Notes: generated by a model not told the origin, from the sequence alone. A stretch of 64,000 bases of DNA from Novimethylophilus kurashikiensis (GCF_003112435.1 NZ_BDOQ01000003.1:124001-188000); one strand, 5' to 3'. Shown: positions 29,294 to 39,094, counted from the stretch's first letter. Made by a program: numbers and translations.

Positions 29294-30208
29294 TTTCAGC
29301 GCGGGCTTTGCGGGCTGTGCCTTGGTACTTCCAGCCAGTTCCGGGTGAATCACCACCGAGCAGGTCATGCCCGCCACCAGGATAAAGTCGGGCGGAACAT
29401 TGTCCAGGTGAATCCGGACCGGCACACGCTGCGCCAGGCGCACCCAGTTGAAACTCGGATTCACGTTAGCCAGCAAGCGCACGTCGGTCGGATTATCGCG
29501 GTCGGTAATGCCACGCGCGATGCTCTCGATATGGCCGTGCAGGATTGTTTTCGTACCTAGCATGCGCACCTCCGCCGGGTCGCCCACATGCATCAGCGCC
29601 AGCTTGTGCTCTTCAAAGTAGCCGTATACCCAGTAGGAATTGCGGTCGATCAGCGCCAGTTTCGGCGCACCAGCCTGGGCAAAATCGCCGGGACGCACCA
29701 GCAGGTTGGAAACCCAACCGTCCACCGGCGCACGCACGGCTGTCCGCTCCAGGTTGAGCCTGGCCAGATCGCGCTGCGCTACGGCATCGTCGTAATCGGC
29801 CCTGGCACTGGCGGCGATCAAATCGGTATCCTCGCGGTTCTCGCGCGACACCACTTCGTCATCCAATTGGGCACGTCGTGCGGCCTGGCCGCGCTTCATC
29901 TCCAACATGACGCGGCGCTGCTCCACCACGGCCTGGGCCTGGGCCAGTGCATGTTTATATCGTTCGGCATCGATGCGGAACAACACCTCGCCGCGCTTCA
30001 CGTACTGGTTGTCCTTGACCGCCACTTCCGTCACCAACCCCGAAACGTCGGCAGCGATATTCGCCACATCAGCGCGCACGCGGCCGTCGCGGGTCCACGG
30101 CGAATCCATGTAATGCACCCATAACTTGCGGCCCATGACGATAGCGAGCCCTAACAAGCCCAGGGTGATCAATATGCGGATACTCTTTTTGGTCAGTTCG
30201 TTCATCAC
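29231..30208 (-). CDS. HlyD-family membrane fusion protein of an aromatic-acid-type efflux pump (AaeA-like)
   Basis: A 325-residue periplasmic adaptor anchored by one N-terminal helix (IRILITLGLLGLAIVMGRKLWVHY broken here by position, residues about 10-33). It has biotinyl-lipoyl halves (RADVANIAADVSGLVTEV and APVDGWVSNLLVRPGDF), and an alpha-helical hairpin between them. It links the FUSC pump to the NodT-type channel encoded upstream in the same operon. The C-terminus overlaps the relA end by 63 bp. Confidence 0.88.
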   Translation of the reverse strand: MMNELTKKSIRILITLGLLGLAIVMGRKLWVHYMDSPWTRDGRVRADVANIAADVSGLVTEVAVKDNQYVKRGEVLFRIDAERYKHALAQAQAVVEQRRVMLEMKRGQAARRAQLDDEVVSRENREDTDLIAASARADYDDAVAQRDLARLNLERTAVRAPVDGWVSNLLVRPGDFAQAGAPKLALIDRNSYWVYGYFEEHKLALMHVGDPAEVRMLGTKTILHGHIESIARGITDRDNPTDVRLLANVNPSFNWVRLAQRVPVRIHLDNVPPDFILVAGMTCSVVIHPELAGSTKAQPAKPALKSAASGAGDVPYLAYQRKHAA

Positions 30209-30231
30209 AACCTCGAATCAATCGTTCGACA

Positions 30232-30429
30232 TCAATAAATCGCCAAGCCCAACGCCGCAAACAAGCAAGCGAACAGGGAGAGCCTGAACAGCGCCGGATA
30301 CCAGATCAGGCGATACAGTCGGTAGCGCGCAAACACCCAGTCCAGCGTCCACGACACCACTGCGGCGCCGATCAGCGCCAGCAAAATCGTCGGAATCAGC
30401 GCGTCGAAAAACGCGATTTCACGCGGCAT
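30232..30429 (-). CDS. DUF1656 small membrane protein (AaeX-like)
   Basis: A 65-residue protein with two hydrophobic helices, starting MPREIAFFDALIP and ending ACLFAALGLAIY. This family accompanies FUSC/AaeB pumps. I chose the ATG at 30429, which overlaps the FUSC gene by 11 bp; a longer frame to 30501 would lie inside the FUSC gene and give a non-family N-terminus. Function in pump assembly is presumed. Confidence 0.85.
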   Translation of the reverse strand: MPREIAFFDALIPTILLALIGAAVVSWTLDWVFARYRLYRLIWYPALFRLSLFACLFAALGLAIY

Positions 30430-32608
30430 GGACCACCTCCGGCAACGGTGCCTTGCGTGCCAACACGCTATCGTCGTCCAGCAGGGCGCTGCGCAAGGCA
30501 TGCAGGATCGTCAGTATCGTGCGGCGCTGCGTCGGGGCAATGCGGAACATCATGTCGATGGTATTCAACAAGGCGCTGGTTTCCTTGATTGAAATAAGCG
30601 CGGCAACGCGAGATGCGCTATCCGGCTTGGCGTATAAGCCTGCAATCCGGTCGAGGCTCCGCTCCAATGCATCCAACGCCTCCTCGTCCTTCATCGACTG
30701 CATTTCTTCCCGCAGTTCGATCACTGCGCAGCCGGTTTCCAGGGTGGAAAGCAGCCAATCGACCAGTTCCTTGTCCTGCGCATCGGCAATGCGGCGTCCG
30801 CCCTTGGCTCGTTGCATTAAGGCACGCGCCCGGCTTTCGAAACGCACACGGTGTTGCGGCAAGGCATCGCGGCAAGCCGACACCACCTGCTTGCGCAAGG
30901 CGGCGGCCAAGCGTTGATGAGACCAGCGACCGTTGCTCAAGTCGATCAGCGCATACATTGATGCAGCCAGGCCGATGGCGATAAAGTCGGCAATGGCATC
31001 GTTGAGGAACGCCACCGGACTAGCGCTATAGGCACTGTTGAAGCCGATATGCAGCAGGAAGATAATGAACGTGCCAGCGCCCACCAGCGCGGTCGCCGGA
31101 CGCGTCGTCAGCCATGCAGCGATAGCCAGCCCTGGAATCAACGCCAGGCTCAGCATGGTAAAACCCTGCGCATAAGGCAGCAGCTTGAAATTGGCGATAT
31201 ACAGCAAGACCGTACCGATCAGTGCGCCCAGGCTGAACTGGCGGATGGTGCGCTCCGGGCTCGGCGACGTCGCAAACAAGGTGCTGGTGATGACGCCCAA
31301 GGTAATTGCCTCGATCCCTGAGCGCCAATCGGCAAAAATCCAAAGGCACGTCATTGCGCCCAGCGCGAGGGCCCCGCGCAGCCCTGCCAACGATACGGCC
31401 CACGAATCGATATGCAATCCCAAGCTGGGCGGCGGCTCTTCGGCTTCCTTGATATCCAACGCATGCCCCTGCTGGGTCAACGCGGCGTAAGTGCCGGCAT
31501 AAGCAACCAGTTCATCGGCAAAACGCTGGAGCAACTCGGCACCCGTTTCGAAATCGAGCCGCTCATCCTCGCTCAGCGCTTCCTGCAATTCCAGGCGCAG
31601 TGCTGCCAAGCGTTGAGGCAGCGAGGCCTTGGCGTTGCGCACCCCTTGCAGCACGGCACCTGCCTCGACTTCCGTTCTCACACTCCGACCATCGTATTGC
31701 AAGGCTGCGGCAAGGGGCTTGTAGGCCAGCGCTATTGCATGCACTACGGCGGGATGACTGCTGCGCTGCTGTCGTCTCAGCAATTGTTCTAGCGCATGAA
31801 AGCTGGTCGACACAGCCATGAACTCTGCGTTCAGCAAGCTGAGGCGTTGACGGTGAGCACGTGAGGCGTCGTTTTCCAGCGCTGTCGAGGCACGGAAATT
31901 CTCCACGTCGAACACATCCCCTGCGAAACGAAGCGCTGCCGCACCTGCGCCATGATCCTGTCGACTCATGCTATCCGGCATGGAAGCCAGCAAGTCCGAG
32001 AAATCCTTGAACCGACGCCGTACCGTCGCCAGCAGCATATTCCACATGCGCTGCGGAAATATCAAGTCGCTCACGATCGTGGCGGCCACCAGGCCCACCA
32101 TAATTTCGGATATCCGCGTCATGCCGATATCGAAGGTCAGCTCCGGCGTAATGGTCGCCGGCAGACCTACGATGCAAATGGTGTATCCCGCCAGCACAAA
32201 CCCATAGGATTGATGATTGCGAAACACCATCGAACCCGCCGTGCAGAAGCCGATCCAGATTGCCATGGCGCTCAGGAACAATACCCTTTCCTGAGCAAAT
32301 AAGGCCACCAGCACAAATGAAGCGGTAATGCCGACGATGGTGCCGATCAGGCGATAAAAGCTCTTGGCGAACACCATGCCGGTGCGCGACTGCATGACGA
32401 TGGCAACCGTCAGCATCGCGGTTCTAGGCTGCTCCAGCTCGAACTTCAGCGAAATCCACAAGGCAAGTAAACACGCGCCCACGACTTTTGCGATATAGAT
32501 CAATACTTGCGCATCTTCACGCCACCAATCGCGCAACAACGATTGCCACGGCACCAATGCGCGTTTCAAGCGGCTTTTAGGCAAGATCAGGTCTAGCGCG
32601 GATATCAT
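30419..32608 (-). CDS. FUSC-family efflux pump (AaeB-like)
   Basis: A 729-residue inner-membrane pump of the fusaric-acid-resistance/AaeB family. Two clusters of about five to six transmembrane helices (residues about 40-185 and 410-540) each precede a soluble helical domain, the duplicated layout of the family. Known members export hydroxylated aromatic carboxylic acids. Its start overlaps the NodT-type gene by 4 bp. The actual substrate here is unknown, although the type III polyketide products encoded at 58-61 kb are a speculative candidate. Confidence 0.9.
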   Translation of the reverse strand: MISALDLILPKSRLKRALVPWQSLLRDWWREDAQVLIYIAKVVGACLLALWISLKFELEQPRTAMLTVAIVMQSRTGMVFAKSFYRLIGTIVGITASFVLVALFAQERVLFLSAMAIWIGFCTAGSMVFRNHQSYGFVLAGYTICIVGLPATITPELTFDIGMTRISEIMVGLVAATIVSDLIFPQRMWNMLLATVRRRFKDFSDLLASMPDSMSRQDHGAGAAALRFAGDVFDVENFRASTALENDASRAHRQRLSLLNAEFMAVSTSFHALEQLLRRQQRSSHPAVVHAIALAYKPLAAALQYDGRSVRTEVEAGAVLQGVRNAKASLPQRLAALRLELQEALSEDERLDFETGAELLQRFADELVAYAGTYAALTQQGHALDIKEAEEPPPSLGLHIDSWAVSLAGLRGALALGAMTCLWIFADWRSGIEAITLGVITSTLFATSPSPERTIRQFSLGALIGTVLLYIANFKLLPYAQGFTMLSLALIPGLAIAAWLTTRPATALVGAGTFIIFLLHIGFNSAYSASPVAFLNDAIADFIAIGLAASMYALIDLSNGRWSHQRLAAALRKQVVSACRDALPQHRVRFESRARALMQRAKGGRRIADAQDKELVDWLLSTLETGCAVIELREEMQSMKDEEALDALERSLDRIAGLYAKPDSASRVAALISIKETSALLNTIDMMFRIAPTQRRTILTILHALRSALLDDDSVLARKAPLPEVVHAA

Positions 32609-34086
32609 CGCTTGGCTTCCTGTTTCGCTTCCACCTGTGCCAGATGATCGGTGACACCACCGCCCAAAGCCCGCATTAAGCCAGCATGTGCTTCCTGACG
32701 TTCGGCCTCGAGTTGAACCATGACTTCCTGCTGCCGCAGCACGGTCGATTCGGTATCTAGCACATGCTGGAAGTTATCCAGGCCGGCGCGATAGCTTTGC
32801 TCGGCCAGATGATGTGCCTTTTCCGCTAGCGCCACCGATTGGCGGACTTCCGCTCGCTGCTTTTCGTTGGATTGCAGAATCACCAACTGGTCGGATACGT
32901 CTTGCAGCGCCTGTACCACTACCGCGTTGTATTGCTCCACGGCCATATCGTATGCAGCAGTTCTACCCGTGAGCTGGCTCTTGCGGCGCCCACCGTCGAA
33001 GAGCGGGAGCGAAATGGCCGGCCCCACACCGCCGATGGCAGCGGCATTGCTGATCAACTGGCCGAAGCCCAACGCCTGGAAGCCGATGAACGCGAGCAGG
33101 TTGATGTTGGGGTAAAACGCGGCCTTGGCGCTTTCGATGTTCTCCCCGGCGGCCTCCACGTGCCAGCGATGGGCGAGGATGTCGGGACGGCGACCCACCA
33201 GGTTCGCAGGCAAGGTATCCGGCAGGCCGATGGCAGCCTCCAGCTTAATACTCGGTCGCAGCAGTTTTTCACCCGCGCCCGGCCCCTGCCCAGCCAAGGC
33301 AGCCAATTGATTTTTTGTGAGCGCAATATGGGCATCGATGCTCTCGATATGGGCACGTGCCATCGGCACAGCCGTCTCCGCCTCGCTCACCTGCATGCCG
33401 GTGCCCAACCCGGCTTTTAAACCCCGTTTGGCAATCGATACACGTTTTTCGACTTCTGCCAGACGCTCCTCGGCAATATCTCGCAATGCGTATTCCATCG
33501 ATAGCCGCACATAGCTCCGGACGATGGCGGTGACGATCTCCAGCTTGACCTGCTGCGCTTCAGCCGCCGTCGCCTGGGTTTCGTTCACCGAGCCTTTCCA
33601 GACATGCTCCTGACGCCCCCACAAATCCAGATCGTAGGCCATGGAAATAGCCGTCCTGTTGTTCCAATCCACGTTCCCCGCCCATGGGGGCGGAATGAAT
33701 TGCAACGCGGTAAACCGCTCGCGTGAAATGCTGGCGTCTCCGCTGATATTAGGCAACGTCTCGGCATGCATGGCGGCAGCATACGACTTGGCCAACTCAA
33801 CGCGAGCCTCGGCCATGTGCAAGGTCGGACTGTCCTTCAGTGCTGTTGTCATCAAGGCGTCGAGCTGCGGATCGCGGTAGGCGGTCCACCAGTCTTCGTG
33901 TGGCCATTCGATGGTTTGGGCGGATGAAATAGCCTTACCTGCTTCCAGCTTGTTGGGTTCGCGGCTTTGAGCCTTGGGATGGATATCGGGCACGCTCATA
34001 CAGCCGGCCAGCGCCAATGCCGCTCCACAGACGAGGGCTGACAACGGGTTACAGCTGGAAGGTTGCTGATTAAGCGCGGCGGACAT
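32605..34086 (-). CDS. NodT-family outer-membrane efflux lipoprotein
   Basis: A 493-residue outer-membrane channel of the TolC/NodT class. The N-terminal signal ends in the lipobox LALAGC (Cys about residue 29). The body holds the duplicated helical hairpins, with DPQLDALMTTALKDSPTLHMAEARV and the conserved RRPDILAHRW. First structural gene of the efflux operon; the operator-like sequence at 34090-34103 sits just upstream of its ATG. It is a substrate for Lgt. Confidence 0.92.
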   Translation of the reverse strand: MSAALNQQPSSCNPLSALVCGAALALAGCMSVPDIHPKAQSREPNKLEAGKAISSAQTIEWPHEDWWTAYRDPQLDALMTTALKDSPTLHMAEARVELAKSYAAAMHAETLPNISGDASISRERFTALQFIPPPWAGNVDWNNRTAISMAYDLDLWGRQEHVWKGSVNETQATAAEAQQVKLEIVTAIVRSYVRLSMEYALRDIAEERLAEVEKRVSIAKRGLKAGLGTGMQVSEAETAVPMARAHIESIDAHIALTKNQLAALAGQGPGAGEKLLRPSIKLEAAIGLPDTLPANLVGRRPDILAHRWHVEAAGENIESAKAAFYPNINLLAFIGFQALGFGQLISNAAAIGGVGPAISLPLFDGGRRKSQLTGRTAAYDMAVEQYNAVVVQALQDVSDQLVILQSNEKQRAEVRQSVALAEKAHHLAEQSYRAGLDNFQHVLDTESTVLRQQEVMVQLEAERQEAHAGLMRALGGGVTDHLAQVEAKQEAKR

Positions 34087-34089
34087 CTT

Positions 34090-34103
34090 GTTCGGTTCCG
34101 TAC
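34090..34103. promoter_or_regulatory. MarR-type operator candidate in front of the efflux operon
   Basis: GTTCGGTTCCGTAC lies 4 bp before the NodT-type start. It matches 13 of 14 bases of the perfect palindrome found upstream of the neighbouring marR gene, so the regulator probably controls both. Confidence 0.6.
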
Positions 34104-34141
34104 TAAATGATTAAAAAATTTTTGGGTGACTGAATTCCGGG

Positions 34142-34645
34142 TTATTTCATGGTGTCGAGATTCGCCGCCAGCGTTTTGGCGTTCTCGACCAACGCGTCGC
34201 GCTGGGCATCGCCCAGAACCGACATCAGCGCTTTCACTCGCGAGTAGTAATCCGGCATCACTTCGTCCAGCTTCTGCTGGCCCAACGGCGTCATGCGGAT
34301 CATGAATTTGCGACGGTCGTTGTTATCCATCAGCCGCTGCACTAGCCCTTCGCGCTCCAGCCCGTCGATAAAACCAGTCATCGTAGCCTTGGTGACGCCT
34401 GCTTTGGCGGCAAGATCGGAAGGCGATGAGGTGAGATCGTCCTGACGCATCAGCAGCACCAGCACCCACCAGCGGCCTTGCAACAACCCATGGCGCGCCA
34501 AGAGCTTGTCGAGCGCGTCGGAAACGTCAGAGAAAGCCCGCAACAAATTGACGAAATCCGAGATCGCTTTGATATCGGCGTCCGGATACCTCAAGACAAA
34601 TTTCTCGAGGCTTTTCGAAGTCGGCAATTCTTTAAGCAGCAGCAT
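34142..34645 (-). CDS. MarR-family transcriptional regulator
   Basis: A 168-residue winged-helix regulator. The DNA-binding part shows SPSDLAAKAGVTKATMTGFIDGLEREGLVQR and the wing NNDRRKFMIRMTPLG. I use the ATG at 34645 because frames extending to 34852 encode a cysteine-rich N-terminus unlike the family. It lies directly upstream of, and in line with, the efflux genes. Two copies of a GGTTCC-centred palindrome flank it, suggesting autoregulation and repression of the pump, relieved by a small aromatic ligand as in other MarR proteins. Confidence 0.9.
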   Translation of the reverse strand: MLLLKELPTSKSLEKFVLRYPDADIKAISDFVNLLRAFSDVSDALDKLLARHGLLQGRWWVLVLLMRQDDLTSSPSDLAAKAGVTKATMTGFIDGLEREGLVQRLMDNNDRRKFMIRMTPLGQQKLDEVMPDYYSRVKALMSVLGDAQRDALVENAKTLAANLDTMK

Positions 34646-34663
34646 ATAGTATGGAAATTGATA

Positions 34664-34677
34664 GTACGGTTCCGTAC
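34664..34677. promoter_or_regulatory. MarR-type operator candidate upstream of marR
   Basis: GTACGGTTCCGTAC is a palindrome with six-base arms (GTACGG/CCGTAC) around TT, 18 bp upstream of the marR start. It is the perfect version of the site at 34090-34103. Confidence 0.65.
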
Positions 34678-34694
34678 ATAATAGCAAAAATATT

Positions 34695-35288
34695 CTAGGA
34701 TGCAAGTACTCCCTGAATCCTTTCGCGCAGTGCAGGCAACAATGCGTCTTCCAGCCAAGGGTTGCGCTGGAACCATGCCGTATTGCGCGGCGATGGATGG
34801 GGCAAAGGGAAAAACGCGGGCGCATAGTCGCTCCAGGCCCGAACTGTTTCAACCAGCGTGCTCTTACGCCGGCTGCCCAGAAAATGTCGTTGGGCGTATT
34901 GCCCGATCAGCAAGGTCGTCTGTATATCCGGCAATTGCCCCAATAACTTATCCAGCCAAAGCTCTGCGCACTCGCGACGAGGCGGATTATCTCCGCCCTT
35001 CCCTCGGCCGGGATAGCAATAACCCATGGGAATGATGGCGATTCGATTGAAATCATAGAAGACCGCTTTGTCCACGCCCATCCACTGCCGCAGCCGTTCC
35101 CCACTGGGGTCGTCCCACGGGACGCCGCTTTCGTGAACGCGCCGCCCCGGCGCCTGTCCCACTACCAGTACCTTAGCCGTTTCCGTCGCCTGCAAGATAG
35201 GTCTCGGGCCGAGCGGGAGATGGGCTTCGCAAGCGCGGCAATCTCGCACTTCCGCCAGCAATGTTTCCAGGGAAGAAATATGGCGCAT
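34695..35288 (-). CDS. Uracil-DNA glycosylase-family protein
   Basis: A 197-residue protein of the UDG superfamily (COG1573-like). It starts with a paired-cysteine segment (RDCRACEAHLPLG), then motif 1 VVGQAPGRRVHESGVPWDDPSG and the C-terminal motif HPSPRN. Family members excise uracil or related lesions, but this subgroup is poorly characterised and its activity is not established by the sequence. Only two of the four cysteines expected for a family-4 Fe-S cluster are obvious. Its start codon overlaps the start of the divergent DUF488 gene by 9 bp. Confidence 0.8.
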   Translation of the reverse strand: MRHISSLETLLAEVRDCRACEAHLPLGPRPILQATETAKVLVVGQAPGRRVHESGVPWDDPSGERLRQWMGVDKAVFYDFNRIAIIPMGYCYPGRGKGGDNPPRRECAELWLDKLLGQLPDIQTTLLIGQYAQRHFLGSRRKSTLVETVRAWSDYAPAFFPLPHPSPRNTAWFQRNPWLEDALLPALRERIQGVLAS

Positions 35289-35867
35289 CGTTCACCTACT
35301 GTAGAAAAGAAACCCTTGCTGATCCTGACCATCGGCCATTCGACCCATCCGATCGAGGAATTCATCGCGTGGCTCCAGCACAACGGCGTCACGCATCTGC
35401 TCGATGTTCGCACTGTGCCGCGCTCGCGGCGCAATCCCCAGTTCAATCGCGATACCCTGCCCGACACTTTGCAACAAGTCGGCATCCGCTATACCCATAT
35501 GGAAGGGCTGGGCGGATTGCGGCATACGCATAGCGACTCGATCAATACCGGATGGCGCAACCGCTCGTTTCGCGGTTACGCAGATTACATGCAAACCCAA
35601 GCGTTTTCGGACAATGTGGCGCAAGTGATGACTTACGCCGAGTCAGACCTCTGTGCTCTGATGTGCGCCGAAGCCGTGCCTTGGCGCTGCCATCGCTCTT
35701 TGATCGGCGATGCCTTGTTGGTACGAGGCGTGCGGGTGGAGGACATTATGACCGAGAGCGAGCGGAAGCCTCACCGCCTCACCGGATTCGCCAAGGTACA
35801 CGGGGTACAGGTTACTTATCCTGCACCGCCTGAAGCGACTGCGGCGTTGTTTGGGCCGGCGGAATGA
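35280..35867 (+). CDS. DUF488-family protein
   Basis: A 195-residue protein with the DUF488 pattern: TIGHSTHPIEEFIAWLQ at the N-terminus, LLDVRTVPRSRRNPQFN, and the cysteine-containing LMCAEAVPWRCHRSLI. The ATG at 35280 is preceded by GGAAG; upstream starts would run antisense through the glycosylase gene. The 3' end overlaps the 3' end of cbbR by 56 bp. Members of the family are of unknown function; the conserved cysteines suggest redox or metal chemistry. Confidence 0.85.
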   Translation: MAHRSPTVEKKPLLILTIGHSTHPIEEFIAWLQHNGVTHLLDVRTVPRSRRNPQFNRDTLPDTLQQVGIRYTHMEGLGGLRHTHSDSINTGWRNRSFRGYADYMQTQAFSDNVAQVMTYAESDLCALMCAEAVPWRCHRSLIGDALLVRGVRVEDIMTESERKPHRLTGFAKVHGVQVTYPAPPEATAALFGPAE

Positions 35868-36750
35868 ACTTGTCCCACAGGTATTCGAGAAACGCCTTGG
35901 CGACGACGGACAACTGCTTGCCGGCAGGGTAGGCAATATGCCATTGGCGCACGATGGGAAAGCCCACCACGTCGAGTACCACGGGTTCGCCCGGGCCTTC
36001 GCCCAGGGTCTGGCTGGAAAGTACGGAGATGCCCAGTCCCCCCAGGATTGCCTGCTTGATGGCCTCGTTGCTGCCCAGTTCCATCCGAATGTTGTTGAGC
36101 TTGACGCCATGCGAGGCGAAAGCCTGCTCTACCGTCATGCGCGTGCCGGAACCGACCTCCCTCATCAGGAATGGCTCGCTGGCGAGACGTTCGATAGGAA
36201 TGTTGCGCGCCTTGGCGAGCGGGTGATCGGGGTGCGCCAGCACGACCAGCAGGTTTTCCAGGAATGGGTGCGCCACCATTTCATCGCTGCCGACCGGCTG
36301 GCAAAGGATGTATAGATCGTCCAGGTTCTCCGCCACGCGGTCCAACACCTTTTGACGGTTGGTGACCTTGAGCGAGACTTCGATACCAGGATGCAGGGCA
36401 GAGAACTCGCCTAGCATGCGCGGGGCGAAATACTTGGCCGTTGTGGCTACCGTAAGACGCAGCTTGCCCTTCTTGAGCCCGCGCATTTCCGCCACTGCCA
36501 TGTCGTAGTTTTCAAGTGATTGCAGAATCTCGCGCGCGGTGACGGCCAATTCCTTACCGGCATCCGTAAGCTGAATCTTGCGCCCGGTCTGCTCGAATAA
36601 GGGCAGACCGACAGCTTCCGACAGTTTTTTCATCTGCATGGAAACCGTCGGCTGCGTCAGGTGCAATTCTTCAGAAGCCCGCGTGAAATTGCCTAGCCGG
36701 GCAATAGCTTCAAACACCTCAAGCTGACGAAACGTGGCGTGACGCATCAT
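35812..36750 (-). CDS. cbbR: LysR-type regulator of RuBisCO genes
   Basis: A 312-residue LysR protein with an N-terminal helix-turn-helix (FTRASEELHLTQPTVSMQMKKLSEAVG) and a typical effector domain (GSNEAIKQAILGGLGISVL). It is divergent from cbbL with a 210-bp shared region, the standard arrangement for CbbR, which activates the Calvin-cycle operon in response to metabolites such as NADPH or RuBP. The identification rests on family sequence plus position. A TTCTAT...ATAGAA inverted repeat in the shared region is a candidate binding site. Confidence 0.93.
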   Translation of the reverse strand: MMRHATFRQLEVFEAIARLGNFTRASEELHLTQPTVSMQMKKLSEAVGLPLFEQTGRKIQLTDAGKELAVTAREILQSLENYDMAVAEMRGLKKGKLRLTVATTAKYFAPRMLGEFSALHPGIEVSLKVTNRQKVLDRVAENLDDLYILCQPVGSDEMVAHPFLENLLVVLAHPDHPLAKARNIPIERLASEPFLMREVGSGTRMTVEQAFASHGVKLNNIRMELGSNEAIKQAILGGLGISVLSSQTLGEGPGEPVVLDVVGFPIVRQWHIAYPAGKQLSVVAKAFLEYLWDKFIPPAQTTPQSLQAVQDK

Positions 36751-36787
36751 GACTTGTTTCTCCCACAGACTTTATCCATAGATTAAA

Positions 36788-36806
36788 TTCTATCTAAAAC
36801 ATAGAA
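36788..36806. promoter_or_regulatory. Candidate CbbR operator in the cbbR-cbbL intergenic region
   Basis: TTCTAT-CTAAAAC-ATAGAA, an inverted repeat of two six-base arms with a seven-base centre, lies 38 bp upstream of the cbbR start inside an A+T-rich stretch. LysR regulators bind such T-N11-A-type dyads near their own promoter. Confidence 0.5.
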
Positions 36807-36912
36807 ATAATTGATTTTTATTTATTGACCAGCTTTGACACACTAGGGTTCCTGCGGACGGCGGACCGCCGTTATTTTCCGAAGGACGAATGCACTGCGA
36901 AGCTTGCGGTGA

Positions 36913-38439
<1,527 letters not shown>

Positions 38440-38448
38440 GAGTTATCC

Positions 38449-38566
38449 AAAATTCGCGAGAAAAGATGGATGCAAGGCGCAAGGAACGCAGAAACCGGAA
38501 TGTACTGTAGTACATGAGGATTTCGAGTACCGCAGCAACGTAGCAGACGCTTTTCGCAGCAATTTT
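38449..38566. repeat. Symmetrical palindromic element between cbbL and cbbS
   Basis: The 118-bp segment begins AAAATT and ends AATTTT. Its centre is the perfect palindrome ATGTACT-GT-AGTACAT (38500-38515). The midpoint of the two ends (38507.5) coincides exactly with the centre of the inner palindrome, and GAAAAG/CTTTTC pairs lie at mirrored positions. The stretches in between pair only partly. This looks like a miniature inverted-repeat or REP-type insertion that has become part of the cbbLS transcript, where it could fold into a long hairpin. I saw no second copy in the window. Confidence 0.65.
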
Positions 38567-38591
38567 GACGCAACTTTTAAGGAGATTAAGC

Positions 38592-39011
38592 ATGAAAATC
38601 ACCCAAGGCCAGTTTTCCTTCCTGCCCGATCTCACCGACGAGCAGATCACCAGCCAGATCAAATATGCGCTCCAGAACAACTGGGCAGTTAATGTCGAAT
38701 ACACGGACGACCCGCATCCGCGCAACACCTATTGGGAAATGTGGGGCATGCCGATGTTCGACCTCAAGGATCCAGCGGGGATCATGATGGAGGTCAATGA
38801 TTGCCGCAAAACGTATCCCAACCACTATATCCGCGTCACGGCGTTCGACAGCTCGCGTGGATGGGAAACGCCGCGCATGTCCTTTATCGTGAATCGGCCC
38901 AAGGACGAGCCCGGATTCGGCCTCATGCGCCAGGAGCACAACGGGCGCAGCATCCATTACACCCTCCGTTCGTATGCCACCGAAAAACCGGAGGGCAGCC
39001 GCTACGGTTGA
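38592..39011 (+). CDS. cbbS: RuBisCO small subunit (form IC)
   Basis: The 139-residue small subunit completes the L8S8 holoenzyme. It opens [19 protein letters not shown] and has the red-type features [21 protein letters not shown] and the C-terminal extension ([19 protein letters not shown]) that forms the central barrel in form IC/ID enzymes. A clear AAGGAG sits six to eight bases before the ATG at 38592, so translation need not depend on cbbL. It is followed by a terminator-like hairpin. Confidence 0.96.
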   Translation: MKITQGQFSFLPDLTDEQITSQIKYALQNNWAVNVEYTDDPHPRNTYWEMWGMPMFDLKDPAGIMMEVNDCRKTYPNHYIRVTAFDSSRGWETPRMSFIVNRPKDEPGFGLMRQEHNGRSIHYTLRSYATEKPEGSRYG

Positions 39012-39029
39012 TGGTTAACAGTCTTTAGT

Positions 39030-39077
39030 GCCGTGCCCGGCGCCTCTACCCCCTTCAATGCCGGGCATGGCGTTTTT
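39030..39077 (+). terminator. Terminator-like hairpin between cbbS and cbbX
   Basis: A 12-bp stem (GCCGTGCCCGGC at 39030-39041 with GCCGGGCATGGC at 39060-39071, one G-U pair) and an 18-base loop are followed by GTTTTT. It lies 18 bp after the cbbS stop. It may end part of the transcripts and keep the activase at a lower level than RuBisCO. Confidence 0.75.
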
Positions 39078-39094
39078 ATTCTCATGCGCTAGTC

